Shown: positions 51,064-59,557 of the stretch, in pieces
How positions within the stretch are numbered: position 1 is the first letter of the stretch
Layout: every line of letters begins with the position of its first letter
Source of the DNA: Haloarcula rubra
Lineage (GTDB): Archaea > Halobacteriota > Halobacteria > Halobacteriales > Haloarculaceae
DNA length: 64,000 nt
NCBI RefSeq assembly: GCF_019599465.1
Contig: NZ_RKLR01000003.1
Coordinates: 372,001-436,000 of the forward strand
Direction of reading: 5' to 3'
Made by a program: the position numbers and the translations under genes
Notes under the pieces: generated by a model
Told to the model about the DNA's origin: nothing
Databases searched by the model: none
Seen by the model: only the letters and a program-made list of their open reading frames with translations

Positions 51064-51521
51064 ACTGCGTCGGTGGCCTCGCTCTCGCTGGCGAGGTCAC
51101 GGAGGCGCTCGCGCAGTTCCGTCGCTCGCTCGGGACGCAGACCGGGGATGGTGATGTCCGCGCCGCGAGAGCCGGCGGTGTAGACGACGACGCTCGCGAG
51201 ACCCGCCGCTCGCTCGACCGGTCCTCTGGTCGTGTCGACGTGTTGGACCCTGACGTAGGGGACCGACGTGTCCGTTCGCGTCAGGACCCCGCGGACGAGG
51301 AACAGCGCGTCGTCCTGCAACCCGAACCGCCAGATTCGGTGGGCGAACACCGCGTGGACGGCGCCGAGAACCACTAGCACGCCCCACCCGACGGCGACGA
51401 GGTCGAGCGGTACCGATACCACCAACCGGTCTGCGAGGACCGCGAGTCCGAGCAGGACTGACGCGAAGACGACTGTCCGGCCGGCCCACAGCAGTCTCAC
51501 TCGCGGATGCAACGACTCCAT
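51060..51521 (-). CDS. PH-domain membrane protein (YdbS-like)
   Basis: A 153-residue protein with two transmembrane helices (about 13-34 and 38-58) and a single DUF304 bPH2 unit: WRFGLQDDALFLVRGVLTRTDTSVPYVRVQHVDTTRGPVERAAGLASVVVYTAG broken into strands and a helix. ATG 51521 is favoured because upstream residues are Arg-rich. It is the first gene of a two-gene unit with the larger PH protein and overlaps it by four bases. Confidence 0.85.
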   Translation of the reverse strand: MESLHPRVRLLWAGRTVVFASVLLGLAVLADRLVVSVPLDLVAVGWGVLVVLGAVHAVFAHRIWRFGLQDDALFLVRGVLTRTDTSVPYVRVQHVDTTRGPVERAAGLASVVVYTAGSRGADITIPGLRPERATELRERLRDLASESEATDAV

Positions 51522-51841
51522 ACGCCACCCGTAGTGCGAGACGCGGATTAAGTGTGGGGCCGAGCGCCGCCCCACCGGGTGTCTCTCACGGCGAAGCGAC
51601 CCTCGACGTTCCGAGTCTGACACTTCGATCCGGGTCCACGGCACGAACCGTCTGCCAGATTACACGATTGCGCGTTATCACCGGTCCCCCGTCACGGGGT
51701 CTATACGGACGTATCCGACACTTACTCTACCGTCTCGTCCAGCGACACAGCGTACGCTTCGCTACCGACCCGTTCGAGACACATAACTATGCGACCGCGC
51801 CGGGTGTGCTAGGTCGGGTGACACGAGTCACCCGGATTCAC
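51522..51841. other. 320-base intergenic region with an operator-like hairpin
   Basis: No coding sequence is supported. The perfect inverted repeat CGGGTGAC-ACGA-GTCACCCG at 51815-51834 ends seven bases before the ATG at 51842. A CATAACTATG element at 51780-51789 could be the TATA box, placing transcription start near 51808, just before the repeat. So the repeat is either an operator or a hairpin over the translation start. Confidence 0.5.
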
Positions 51842-52720
51842 ATGCCAGACCCACAATCAGCGAACGGACTGACACGACGCGACGCACTCAAGCGAGGGCT
51901 GGCGACGAGTACGGTGCTCGTGGGGTCGCTCACCGTCGGCGGTGCGGCCCTCTCGACGCGGACGGCGGCCCATCCGAAACCCGAAAACCACGACGTCGTG
52001 TGGGGTGACGACGTCGGCTACCTCGACGGCGTCGTCCAGACGTACGCGACGACGAACCCGCAGGGGGCACTCTCCTCGCTCGGCGTCTACGTCGACGCAG
52101 ACGCACTGGCGGCCTTCGACGACGACGCATTGGGGGTGCATCTGGGACTGCCCTCGTCGGTGGACACACACCAGTTCACCTTCGTGGGGTTCCACTACAA
52201 CCCGGAGGGCCACCCACCGCCGGACGTCTACACCGTCCCGCACTACGACTTCCACTTCTACGTGGTCCCGGAAGAGATGGTCGAGGGCATCCTCGGCGGG
52301 CCGGCGACCTTCGACCTCCCAGACGCGCAGACGCCCACGGACTACCAGCGCTTGCCCGTCATCGACAGCGACGGGGACGGCGAACGCGACACCCCACTCG
52401 TCGAACCGCACATGGGCGAACACCTCGCCGACACGACAGGGGCGGAGTTCCAGCCCGACGGGTCGTTCACGCACACGAACATCTACGGCGCGTACGACCC
52501 GGACGGAGACGGCACCGGACAGTTGACGTTCGTCGAACCGATGGTGACGACCGAGTTCATCGACGGTCTCGACGAGGAACGGGTCGTCGAGATGAAGACG
52601 CCCGACGTGTACGCCGTCGCCGACGAGTACCCGACCGCGTACGTCATGCAACCGACGATGCGCGGCGGCGTGTTCGTCTCTATCGAGGAGTTCGCCGAGT
52701 TCGACGGCGCGGGGGAGTGA
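51842..52720 (+). CDS. Tat-exported secreted protein (DUF5602-like)
   Basis: A 292-residue exported protein. The N-terminal TRRDALKRGLATSTVLVGSL is a twin-arginine signal, with cleavage likely after TRTAAH near residue 39. The mature part has VTPHYDFHFYV-like PHYDFHFYVVPEEM, HMGEHLADTTGAEFQPDGSFTHTNIYGAYDPDG and MVTTEFIDGLDEERVVEM; the His-rich strands suggest a metal site. It recalls DUF5602 (TTHB210-like) proteins. No lipobox is seen. Function unknown; the hairpin upstream suggests regulated expression. Confidence 0.8.
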   Translation: MPDPQSANGLTRRDALKRGLATSTVLVGSLTVGGAALSTRTAAHPKPENHDVVWGDDVGYLDGVVQTYATTNPQGALSSLGVYVDADALAAFDDDALGVHLGLPSSVDTHQFTFVGFHYNPEGHPPPDVYTVPHYDFHFYVVPEEMVEGILGGPATFDLPDAQTPTDYQRLPVIDSDGDGERDTPLVEPHMGEHLADTTGAEFQPDGSFTHTNIYGAYDPDGDGTGQLTFVEPMVTTEFIDGLDEERVVEMKTPDVYAVADEYPTAYVMQPTMRGGVFVSIEEFAEFDGAGE

Positions 52721-52771
52721 GACGGAGTCAGTCGACCACCGACACCACCACGCCCCTCGCTCCCGGTCGAC

Positions 52772-53398
52772 TCACACTCGCTCGTTGACCTGTTCGGCCA
52801 CTCGCTCGCCCGGCCGCCTGAGGTGCCCGCTCTCCACCTCGTAGACGTACCCCGTCACCGTCACGTCGTCCGGAATCAGTTCGTGGTTCCGCAAGTACTC
52901 CACCTGTGCCGCACAGGCTTCGTCGATGTCGTCGGTCATGCGAATCCACTCCGCGACGGAGTGGTCGCCGAGGTTCAGGTCCGGCATCGACGGGTCGACG
53001 TCTACGTCGTCTAAGTCCCCGCCAGCGGCGGCCTCCAGTCCCGCGACCACGTCCTCGTCGCTCGCGCTCATCATCCCGCAGTCGGTGTGGTTCACGACGA
53101 TAATCTCGGTCGTGTCGAAGAACTGTGTCGTCAGCGCCGCCGACCGGACGACGTCGTCCGTCACCTTCCCGCCGGCGTTCCGGTAAATCTGTGCGTCCCC
53201 CAGCGAGAGGCCGAGCGCCTCCTCGACGGGGATTCGTTCGTCCATACAGGCGACGACGAGCAGTTGCTTGTCGGTCGGGATGCCCTTCCGTCGCCGCCGC
53301 GCCCAGTCGTCGCGGGCGTCGACGTCGGCGTCGACGGCCTCGTGGACGTGTCCGGGTTCCGGTTCCTCGCGGTCCTCGCCGTGTGTGTGGTGTGGCAT
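52772..53398 (-). CDS. Beta-class carbonic anhydrase
   Basis: A 208-residue enzyme hydrating carbon dioxide to bicarbonate. VVACMDERIPVEEALG near residues 47-62 has zinc ligand Cys and the Asp-Arg dyad; NHTDCGMM near 103 has the His and Cys ligands; NAGGKVTDDVVRSA fits the family. The first 40 residues are His/Glu-rich (HHTHGEDREEPEPGHVHE), a halophilic or metal-loading extension. ATG 53398 is chosen over a start 20 residues earlier. Confidence 0.9.
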   Translation of the reverse strand: MPHHTHGEDREEPEPGHVHEAVDADVDARDDWARRRRKGIPTDKQLLVVACMDERIPVEEALGLSLGDAQIYRNAGGKVTDDVVRSAALTTQFFDTTEIIVVNHTDCGMMSASDEDVVAGLEAAAGGDLDDVDVDPSMPDLNLGDHSVAEWIRMTDDIDEACAAQVEYLRNHELIPDDVTVTGYVYEVESGHLRRPGERVAEQVNERV

Positions 53399-53467
53399 CA
53401 CTGGACGTTCGGTCGCCACTATGACCCGTCTTGTCGTTCGGGCAACTGATACCGCCATCTACGACGC

Positions 53468-56218
53468 TCAGTCGTCGGTGGCGACCGACCGGTCGGTGTC
53501 CCCGTCGCCCTCTATCTCTTCGAGGACGCGACGGTGGAACTCCTCGAGGACGGCGGACTCGTCCTCGGCGAGGACCACGTCGCTGGCCATCAGCGTCGCC
53601 AGCCCGAACGCGCGCGGCGACGGCGAGTCGACCCGCGTCGAGACGACGTCGACGGCACCCCGCTGTACGTCGGTCAACACGTCCTCGATGCCGGCGACGT
53701 TGAGTTTGTCCTCCAGAATCTCCCGGTACGTCTCCTCGACGACGGCGAAGTCACCGAGGTCCTCGGCGAACCCGAGCAACATCTCCGAGGACACCTGCTG
53801 TTCGCTGGCGGACTTCTCGTAGCCCTTGTACCGTTTCAGAATCATCAGCGACCGCGTGGCGTTGATGCGGAAGTACCGCTGGAGGAGGTCGGTGCCGTCG
53901 AGACTCGCTCGCAGGTCACCCCGCACGTCCTCCGGGTCGACGTTCTCGACGATGCGCTGGATATCGACCTTCCGATTGAGCGGCATCGAGAGCGTGAACC
54001 CGTTGTCCGCCACGGCCACCTGCACGTTGGCGTTGGCCGCCTGTGCCACGCGGTAGGCGAGCAGTCGCGAGAGGCCGTCGTTGAACCGCCGGCCGTAGTT
54101 GGAGTGGACGTAGTAGTGGCGCTCGTACTCGTCGTGGTCCATCGCCTCCTCTATCACCAGTCGCTCGTCCGTGGCGACGCTCTCCGGGCCGGCGTAGGCC
54201 ACCTGTTCGCGGAACATCCGCGCGATGGCGCGGACGCTGTTCTCGTCCAAGGGGAAGTTCCGGAGCCAGTTTCGCACCTCCGACATCCCGCCGCGTTCGA
54301 GTTTCTCGAGCAGTTCGCGCTGGAAGGCGAGAATCTCCCGCCCGAGGTCGTACGACAGCGGCAGGCGCTCGGAGAACCACGACGGCACCGTCGGCCGGGC
54401 GCTCGTCGGGTCGACGTACACCTTCGACCCGCGGCGGTAGCGGTACTCGTAGTTGGACCCGCCCAGCACGAAGACGTCGCCCTGTTCCAGCGTGTCGAGG
54501 TAGGACTCGTCCAGTTGCCCGACCCACTCGTCGCCGCCGCGGACGAACACGTCGCAGGTGAACGAGTCGGGGATGGTGCCGATGTTGGTCATGTAAATGA
54601 CGCGGGCGAGTCGGCCGCGTTTGCCGACGAGCGGTTCGCCCACCTCGTACTCCTCGTAGTGGTACTCGCCGTCGGGCGGGTCGTTCGTGTCCCGCCATAT
54701 CTTCGCGTAGACGTTCTTCTCCTCCATCCCGGGGTAGTCCGCGGTGAGGTAGCGACACAGTTGCTCCCACGACTCGTCGGTGTAGTTCCGGTAGGGGTAC
54801 GCTCGTTCGAGGATGCCGCGGACCTCCCGTTCGGGCCGGACCCGATTGATGGCCATCCCGTAGACGTGTTGTGTCGCCACGTCCTGTGCGTTCTCGGGAA
54901 TGAACACCCGGTCGACGAACCCGTCTTCGGCCTTCTGCAGCATCACCGCACACTCGACCAGTTCGTCGCGGTCGAGTGCGACCACGCGACCCTCGACGGT
55001 CTGCCCGAGTTGGTGGCCGGCGCGGCCGACGCGCTGGAGGAGCGAGGCGACGGACTTCGGGGACCCGACCTGTACGACGAGGTCGATGTAGGGCATGTCG
55101 ATACCCAGTTCCAGACTGGTCGACGTCGTGACGACGTCCAGTTCGCCGTCCTTCAGAGCCTGCTCGATGCCCTGTCGTTTCTCCTTCGACAGGGACCCGT
55201 GGTGACACCCGGAGTTGTCCGCGTCGTAGTCGGCGAAGTTCTCGCGGAGGTTCTGGAGGACGCGTTCGGCTCCGGAGCGCGTGTTCGTGAACACGAGCGT
55301 GTTCGTGTGGTCCTGAATCTGCTCGTGGAGGTCGCGGTAGAAGCGTTCGGTGACGACGTCACTCGGCGTGTTGATGAGGTCGTCGGTCGGGCAGGTCAGT
55401 TCGACGTCGAAGTCCCGCGCGAACCGCGTGTCGACGATTTCGTACGGTCGGGACTCGCCGCCCGGTTCCTCGCGGCCGACGAGGAACTCCGCGACGGTGT
55501 CCAGCGGTTCGACCGTCGCGGAACACCCGATACGGGTGGGCGACGTCTCGGTCATGGCCTCCAGTCGCTCCAGCGACACCGAGAGATGGGTCCCGCGCTT
55601 GTTCTCGGCGAGGCTGTGAATCTCGTCGACGACGACGTACTCCACCGTCTCCAGTTTCTCCTTGAACTTCGGGGAGTTCAGCAGGATGGCGAGCGTCTCC
55701 GGCGTCGTGTTGAGGATGTGCGGCGTCGTCTCCAGCATCGCCTGTCGCTCGCTGTCGCTCGTGTCGCCGTGGCGGATGGCGTGGCGAATCGCCACGTCCT
55801 CGCCCTGTTCGTCGAGTCTGTCGGTGATGCCGTCCAGCGGCACCTCCAGATTCCGGTGGATGTCGTTTGCCAGCGACTTCAGCGGCGAGACGTACAGGCA
55901 GTAGACGGAGTTGTCGAGGTCGTCCTCGCGGGCCTTCGCGAACAGTTCGTTGATGATGCCGGTGAAGGACGCGAGCGTCTTGCCCGACCCCGTCGGCGCA
56001 CAGATGAGGGCGTTCTCGCCCTCGTGGATGAGCGGGATGGCCTCCTTCTGTGGCGGGGTGAAGAATCCGCCGTTCCCGGGGACGTACTCGCCGAACTGCT
56101 CGACCCACCAGTCCTGCACGACGGGCGCGAGACAGTCCAGTACGTCCGCGTCGTCGATAGCGACCGAGTCGGCGTCGAACGCCGGGTCGGTCGCCGCGAG
56201 GCGCTCTCGTCCTCCCAT
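53468..56218 (-). CDS. Lhr-type DEAD/DEAH superfamily 2 helicase
   Basis: A 916-residue helicase of the Lhr-core group. Motif I is APTGSGKT near residue 73, motif II VVDEIHSLAENKRG, motif III CSATVEP, motif IV-VI include VFTNTRSGAERVLQN, TTSTSLELGIDMPYID and QRVGRAGHQ. The Lhr-specific winged helix and the DUF1998-free C-terminal domain (DRVFIPENAQDV...RRGSKVYVDPTSARPTVPSWFSERL) follow. It likely unwinds branched DNA or RNA-DNA in repair. ATG 56218 is chosen; a GTG at 56269 would add 17 residues. Confidence 0.92.
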   Translation of the reverse strand: MGGRERLAATDPAFDADSVAIDDADVLDCLAPVVQDWWVEQFGEYVPGNGGFFTPPQKEAIPLIHEGENALICAPTGSGKTLASFTGIINELFAKAREDDLDNSVYCLYVSPLKSLANDIHRNLEVPLDGITDRLDEQGEDVAIRHAIRHGDTSDSERQAMLETTPHILNTTPETLAILLNSPKFKEKLETVEYVVVDEIHSLAENKRGTHLSVSLERLEAMTETSPTRIGCSATVEPLDTVAEFLVGREEPGGESRPYEIVDTRFARDFDVELTCPTDDLINTPSDVVTERFYRDLHEQIQDHTNTLVFTNTRSGAERVLQNLRENFADYDADNSGCHHGSLSKEKRQGIEQALKDGELDVVTTSTSLELGIDMPYIDLVVQVGSPKSVASLLQRVGRAGHQLGQTVEGRVVALDRDELVECAVMLQKAEDGFVDRVFIPENAQDVATQHVYGMAINRVRPEREVRGILERAYPYRNYTDESWEQLCRYLTADYPGMEEKNVYAKIWRDTNDPPDGEYHYEEYEVGEPLVGKRGRLARVIYMTNIGTIPDSFTCDVFVRGGDEWVGQLDESYLDTLEQGDVFVLGGSNYEYRYRRGSKVYVDPTSARPTVPSWFSERLPLSYDLGREILAFQRELLEKLERGGMSEVRNWLRNFPLDENSVRAIARMFREQVAYAGPESVATDERLVIEEAMDHDEYERHYYVHSNYGRRFNDGLSRLLAYRVAQAANANVQVAVADNGFTLSMPLNRKVDIQRIVENVDPEDVRGDLRASLDGTDLLQRYFRINATRSLMILKRYKGYEKSASEQQVSSEMLLGFAEDLGDFAVVEETYREILEDKLNVAGIEDVLTDVQRGAVDVVSTRVDSPSPRAFGLATLMASDVVLAEDESAVLEEFHRRVLEEIEGDGDTDRSVATDD

Positions 56219-56392
56219 TGTCGGCTCTTGTGTCAGCGTCGGCCTGCGGGGGGAAGTGGGTTCCGCCACGATAGTTAGGCATCCGGGCAGTACGGACGTG
56301 GGTAATACCGTCTTAAACTGGCCACTGGAACAGTGAAATTCCCGTCGCAGTCTCCACGAGATTCATTACGCTGGACATTGGTAGACTCGATT

Positions 56393-57190
56393 ATGTCTCT
56401 GTTGCCCTCGCGTGGTCCCGACGCGAGTGCGTCACAGGACGGCGAACTCCAGATCGTCGGTGTCGACGACGACGTCTCCGCTGTCCTCGACGCGCTCTCC
56501 TCCGAGACGGCCCGCGAGATACTCAACGCCGTCTACGACGACCCGGGAACGCCATCCGAACTCGCGGACCGACTGGGGATGTCTATCCAGAAGGTCTCCT
56601 ACCACCTCGAAAAGCTCGAAACCGAGGAGTTGATAGCCGTCGCCGGCACGCAGTACTCCGAGAAGGGCCAGGAGATGAAGGTGTACGAACCGCCCGAGGA
56701 CCCCCTCGTGCTGTTCGTGGGCACACAGGACCGGAAACGGTCGCTCAAGTCCCTCGTCAAGCGCCTGATGCCCGCCGTCGGTATCCTGACGGCAGCGAGC
56801 CTGATTCTCCAGATACTGCTCGGAAATGTCCCGTTCCCCTTCGGGACCGCCGCCTCCGGTGACGGCGCCGAGTCGGGCGGGTCGGGTGGCGGGGACGCGG
56901 CCGTACAGGGTACCGAGGCGACCCCGACGCCGACGGCCGTCTCGACGGAGACAGAGGCTGCCACGACGTCCGGCGACGGCGGCGGTGTCAGCATCGCCGA
57001 GGCGACGGAGACGCCGACGCCCACCGAAGTCGCCACCGAAGAACCAGAGGCCCTCGACGTGGCGACGGAGGTGGCGACGACGGCCGCCGGCAGCGGTGGG
57101 TTCGAGGTCGAACCGGGGGTGGCCTTCTTTCTCGGGGGACTCCTCGTCGTCGCCATCGTCGCGGTGACGCTCGCGTACGCCGACTACTGA
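56393..57190 (+). CDS. Membrane-anchored helix-turn-helix regulator
   Basis: A 265-residue protein. Residues about 25-105 make an ArsR/winged-helix domain (DALSSETAREILNAVYDDPGTPSELADRLGMSIQKVSYHLEKLETEELI over several helices). Then come a transmembrane helix near 127-148, a Thr/Ala/Glu-rich linker of about 85 residues (many TPTPT and ATE units) and a second helix near 240-263. The layout suggests a sensor that binds DNA while tethered, with a linker outside. Partner and signal are unknown. ATG 56393 is favoured over a longer frame. Confidence 0.82.
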   Translation: MSLLPSRGPDASASQDGELQIVGVDDDVSAVLDALSSETAREILNAVYDDPGTPSELADRLGMSIQKVSYHLEKLETEELIAVAGTQYSEKGQEMKVYEPPEDPLVLFVGTQDRKRSLKSLVKRLMPAVGILTAASLILQILLGNVPFPFGTAASGDGAESGGSGGGDAAVQGTEATPTPTAVSTETEAATTSGDGGGVSIAEATETPTPTEVATEEPEALDVATEVATTAAGSGGFEVEPGVAFFLGGLLVVAIVAVTLAYADY

Positions 57191-57207
57191 CCGGCTTCCG
57201 GTCGCTC

Positions 57208-57225
57208 AAAACGAGTTTTGAGCCT
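57208..57225 (+). terminator. Hairpin terminator candidate after the HTH gene
   Basis: CTCAAAA-CGAG-TTTTGAG is a perfect 7-bp stem with a four-base loop, 17 bases after the stop, followed by CCTCAGTTGGAC and a run of five T. In archaea the T-run matters more than the stem, so this is a plausible terminator, but a regulator-binding palindrome is also possible. Confidence 0.5.
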
Positions 57226-57370
57226 CAGTTGGACTTTTTATATACCCGGAACAACCCCTAAACGCGCCGTCGCGGGGCGACCCGGTTCGGCCGACTCCGC
57301 CCTGACCCGGTGGCACGCTCCCCTGTCACCGCTCCACCGGTCCCCGCCGGCGGCCACAGCTGCCCACCCC

Positions 57371-57450
57371 TCCGCTGACGCGGCCCTGAACGGTCCCCCT
57401 CCCCCAGCCCTCCGCCGACGCGACCCTGAACGGTCCCCCTCCCAACCCTC
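57371..57450 (+). repeat. Two-copy 40-base C-rich tandem repeat
   Basis: Copies at 57371-57410 and 57411-57450 share CCGAC/CTGACGCG-CCCTGAACGGTCCCCCTCCC with few differences; a partial third copy (TCCATCGACG) starts near 57449. The unit has no Shine-Dalgarno or coding sense. It is the only tandem repeat of this length noticed in the window. Confidence 0.7.
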
Positions 57451-57516
57451 CATCGACGTCCGCCCACCCCGCTGACGACACCAATACCTTTCCGCCTCCG
57501 AGCGGTCGTCCCGGGT

Positions 57517-58275
57517 ATGCGACTCACGTTCCTCGGCACCGGCAGTGCCATGCCGACCGGGCACCGCGCGCAGTCGGGTTACCTCGTCGAGAGCGGCGAC
57601 GACGCCCTGCTCGTCGACTGCGGGAGCGGGGTCCTCGACGCACTCGCTCGCACGGACCGCGGCTACGAGGGCGTCGACACCGTCCTCCTGACACACCACC
57701 ACTTAGACCACGTCTCGGACCTCGACGTCCTGCTGAAAGCCCGTTGGCTGGCCGGCGAGACGGACCTGACGATAGCGGGGCCGCCCGGCACCCAGTCGCT
57801 CGTCGAAGACCTGCTCTCGGTCCACGAGTACATGCAGGACCGCCTCGACTTGACGCTCCGGGACGTCGACGGTCCCGTCTCGCTCGCCGGGTTCGACGTC
57901 GAGCACGTCGAGACGAGACACTCGATGCAGTGTTTCGCTTACCGGGTGACGCCGGCCACCGGGGGGCCGACGATAGCGTTCAGCGGCGACTCCGAGGCGT
58001 TCCCCGACCTCGTCGAGTTCGCCGACGGCGCGGCCGTGTTCGTCCACGATTGCTCTTTCCCCGACGACGTCGACGTCTCGAACCACCCGACACCGTCGGC
58101 GCTCGGTGAGGCTCTCGCTGGGGCCGACGCGGACCTCGGACGGGTGTACCTCACGCACCTCTACCCCCACACGGAGGGCCGACACGAGGAGATGTTGTCG
58201 TCGCTCGGCGACCGCTACGACGGCGACGTCCGGTTCGCAGAAGACGGCCTCTCGATAACGGTCGACGAGCGCTGA
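57517..58275 (+). CDS. MBL-fold metallo-hydrolase (RNase Z-like)
   Basis: A 252-residue metallo-beta-lactamase-fold enzyme. MRLTFLGTGSAMPT opens the family; the metal motif is LLTHHHLDHVSDLDVLL near residues 49-65 (HxHxDH), with further ligands in ETRHSMQCFAYRV, IAFSGDSEAFPDL and YLTHLYPHTEG. The layout resembles tRNase Z/arylsulfatase-type proteins, but the flexible exosite arm of tRNase Z is not evident, so a different phosphodiester or small ester substrate is more likely. It converges with the histidine kinase gene, with one base between stops. Confidence 0.87.
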   Translation: MRLTFLGTGSAMPTGHRAQSGYLVESGDDALLVDCGSGVLDALARTDRGYEGVDTVLLTHHHLDHVSDLDVLLKARWLAGETDLTIAGPPGTQSLVEDLLSVHEYMQDRLDLTLRDVDGPVSLAGFDVEHVETRHSMQCFAYRVTPATGGPTIAFSGDSEAFPDLVEFADGAAVFVHDCSFPDDVDVSNHPTPSALGEALAGADADLGRVYLTHLYPHTEGRHEEMLSSLGDRYDGDVRFAEDGLSITVDER

Positions 58276-58276
58276 C

Positions 58277-59434
58277 TCAGACGCGCTGGAGCGTGACCCG
58301 GAAGTCCGCCCCGCCCAGTTCGCTGTCGCCGACGCTGACGCTCCCGCCGTAGGACTCGGTCAGCGCCCGGACGAAGCCGAGACCGAACCCGCTCCCGGAA
58401 CTGTCCGGACCCTTCGCCCCCATCTCGAATATCTCCTCGCGGAGGCGCTCCGGGACGCCGTCGCCGTCGTCGGCGAACCCGACGACCACCTCCTCGGTCC
58501 CGAGTTCCTCGGTGTAGACCCGCACCTCGACGTCGCCCTCGTTGTGGACGGCGGCGTTCGAGACGAGGTTCGTGAACACGGAGTCGAGCAGTTCCCCGCC
58601 GTACACCCGGTGGTCGAACTCGTCCGGGTCGAAGTCGACGGACAGACTGTCGTAGTTCCCCGCGACTTCGGTGACGGTCCTCCGGAGTATCGCGCCGAGG
58701 TCGCGCGGTTCCGGTTCGTCCTGTGCTTCGAGGGTCGAGACGAGGTCGCCGACGCGTTCGATGAGGTCGGCGGAACTCCGGGCCGCCCGCTGTATCTTGC
58801 CGACGTACTCTTCGGTCTGGCCGTCGACGTCGGCCGCGACGGCGTCGGCGAACCCGGCGATGACCTGCAGGTCGTTACCCAGGTCGTGGCGCAAGAGCCG
58901 GTCGTACATCTCTATCATCTCCTTGCGCGTCTCTAAGTCCTGCCGAGCGCGTTCGAGGCGCTCGCGCGAGCGGATGTTACTGATGGCGGTCCCGGCGTGG
59001 GAGGCCAGAATCTCGAGCGGGCGGGTCTGTTCCTCGCCGAACGAGTCGACGGACGTGGAGCGAGTCACCAGAATCGCCGTCACCTCCCCGCCGACCTGCG
59101 TCGGGACGGCGAGCGTGGCGGTCACCTCCGAGTCGGCGGTCATGCCGGCCTCTTCGCCGGTCGCGACGACCGTCTCGCCGGCCGCCAGTGCGCGGGCCGC
59201 GACGTCGCTCGGCTGATCGCCCGCCGTCGTCCGGGGGTTCGTACTGTGGACCACGTGCGGGTCACCGTCACGGACCTCGACGAAGGTCGAGTAGGAGAAC
59301 TGGAAGAGCAGCGACATCGCCTCCAGCGTCAGCGAGACCACCTCCTCGACGGTCTCACAGCGGTTGAGTGCCTGACCGTACTTGTTCAAGTCGGCCACCT
59401 GTCGCGCGAAGTCCGGTTGTTCCTCGAATGCCAT
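58277..59434 (-). CDS. GAF-domain sensor histidine kinase
   Basis: A 385-residue soluble kinase. A GAF domain (about 20-160) is followed by a coiled coil (RERLERARQDLETRKEMIEMYDRLL) and the H-box LLRHDLGNDLQVIAGF with the phosphorylated His near 193. The ATPase part has the N-box SVFTNLVSNAAVHN, G1 FADDGDGVP and G2 GSGFGLGFVRAL. No receiver or transmembrane segment is present, so it senses a cytoplasmic signal through GAF. ATG 59434 is used rather than the GTG three codons upstream. No response regulator is adjacent. Confidence 0.92.
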   Translation of the reverse strand: MAFEEQPDFARQVADLNKYGQALNRCETVEEVVSLTLEAMSLLFQFSYSTFVEVRDGDPHVVHSTNPRTTAGDQPSDVAARALAAGETVVATGEEAGMTADSEVTATLAVPTQVGGEVTAILVTRSTSVDSFGEEQTRPLEILASHAGTAISNIRSRERLERARQDLETRKEMIEMYDRLLRHDLGNDLQVIAGFADAVAADVDGQTEEYVGKIQRAARSSADLIERVGDLVSTLEAQDEPEPRDLGAILRRTVTEVAGNYDSLSVDFDPDEFDHRVYGGELLDSVFTNLVSNAAVHNEGDVEVRVYTEELGTEEVVVGFADDGDGVPERLREEIFEMGAKGPDSSGSGFGLGFVRALTESYGGSVSVGDSELGGADFRVTLQRV

Positions 59435-59557
59435 CCAGGCCACCCTCTCGACGAGTGTATAACTCCTCCTCGGTAGGACAGGGAAAAACGGTTTCGGGCG
59501 ATTACAAGATACGATACTCCGGGTGAGTGGCGGACCGACTCGTACCGACGGCGAGCG

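Larger units (their letters stand above)
57191..57516. other. 326-base region with hairpin, orphan TATA box and C-rich direct repeats
   Basis: No protein-coding sequence is supported. It holds a hairpin with flanking T-run after the HTH gene, a strong TATA element TTTTTATATA at about 57235-57244 more than 270 bases before the next gene, and two 40-base C-rich repeats. The strand is strongly C over G. A small RNA or a long leader of the MBL gene are both possible. Confidence 0.5.

Noticed and set aside
57371-57450. CRISPR array
   Set aside because: The repeat has only two full copies, they are directly adjacent without spacers, and no cas gene is present.
57238-57702. 154-residue minus-strand frame over the C-rich repeats and the MBL gene start
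   Set aside because: Its reading comes from the GC-rich shadow of the MBL gene; Arg/Gly/Ala-rich and lacking acidic bias.
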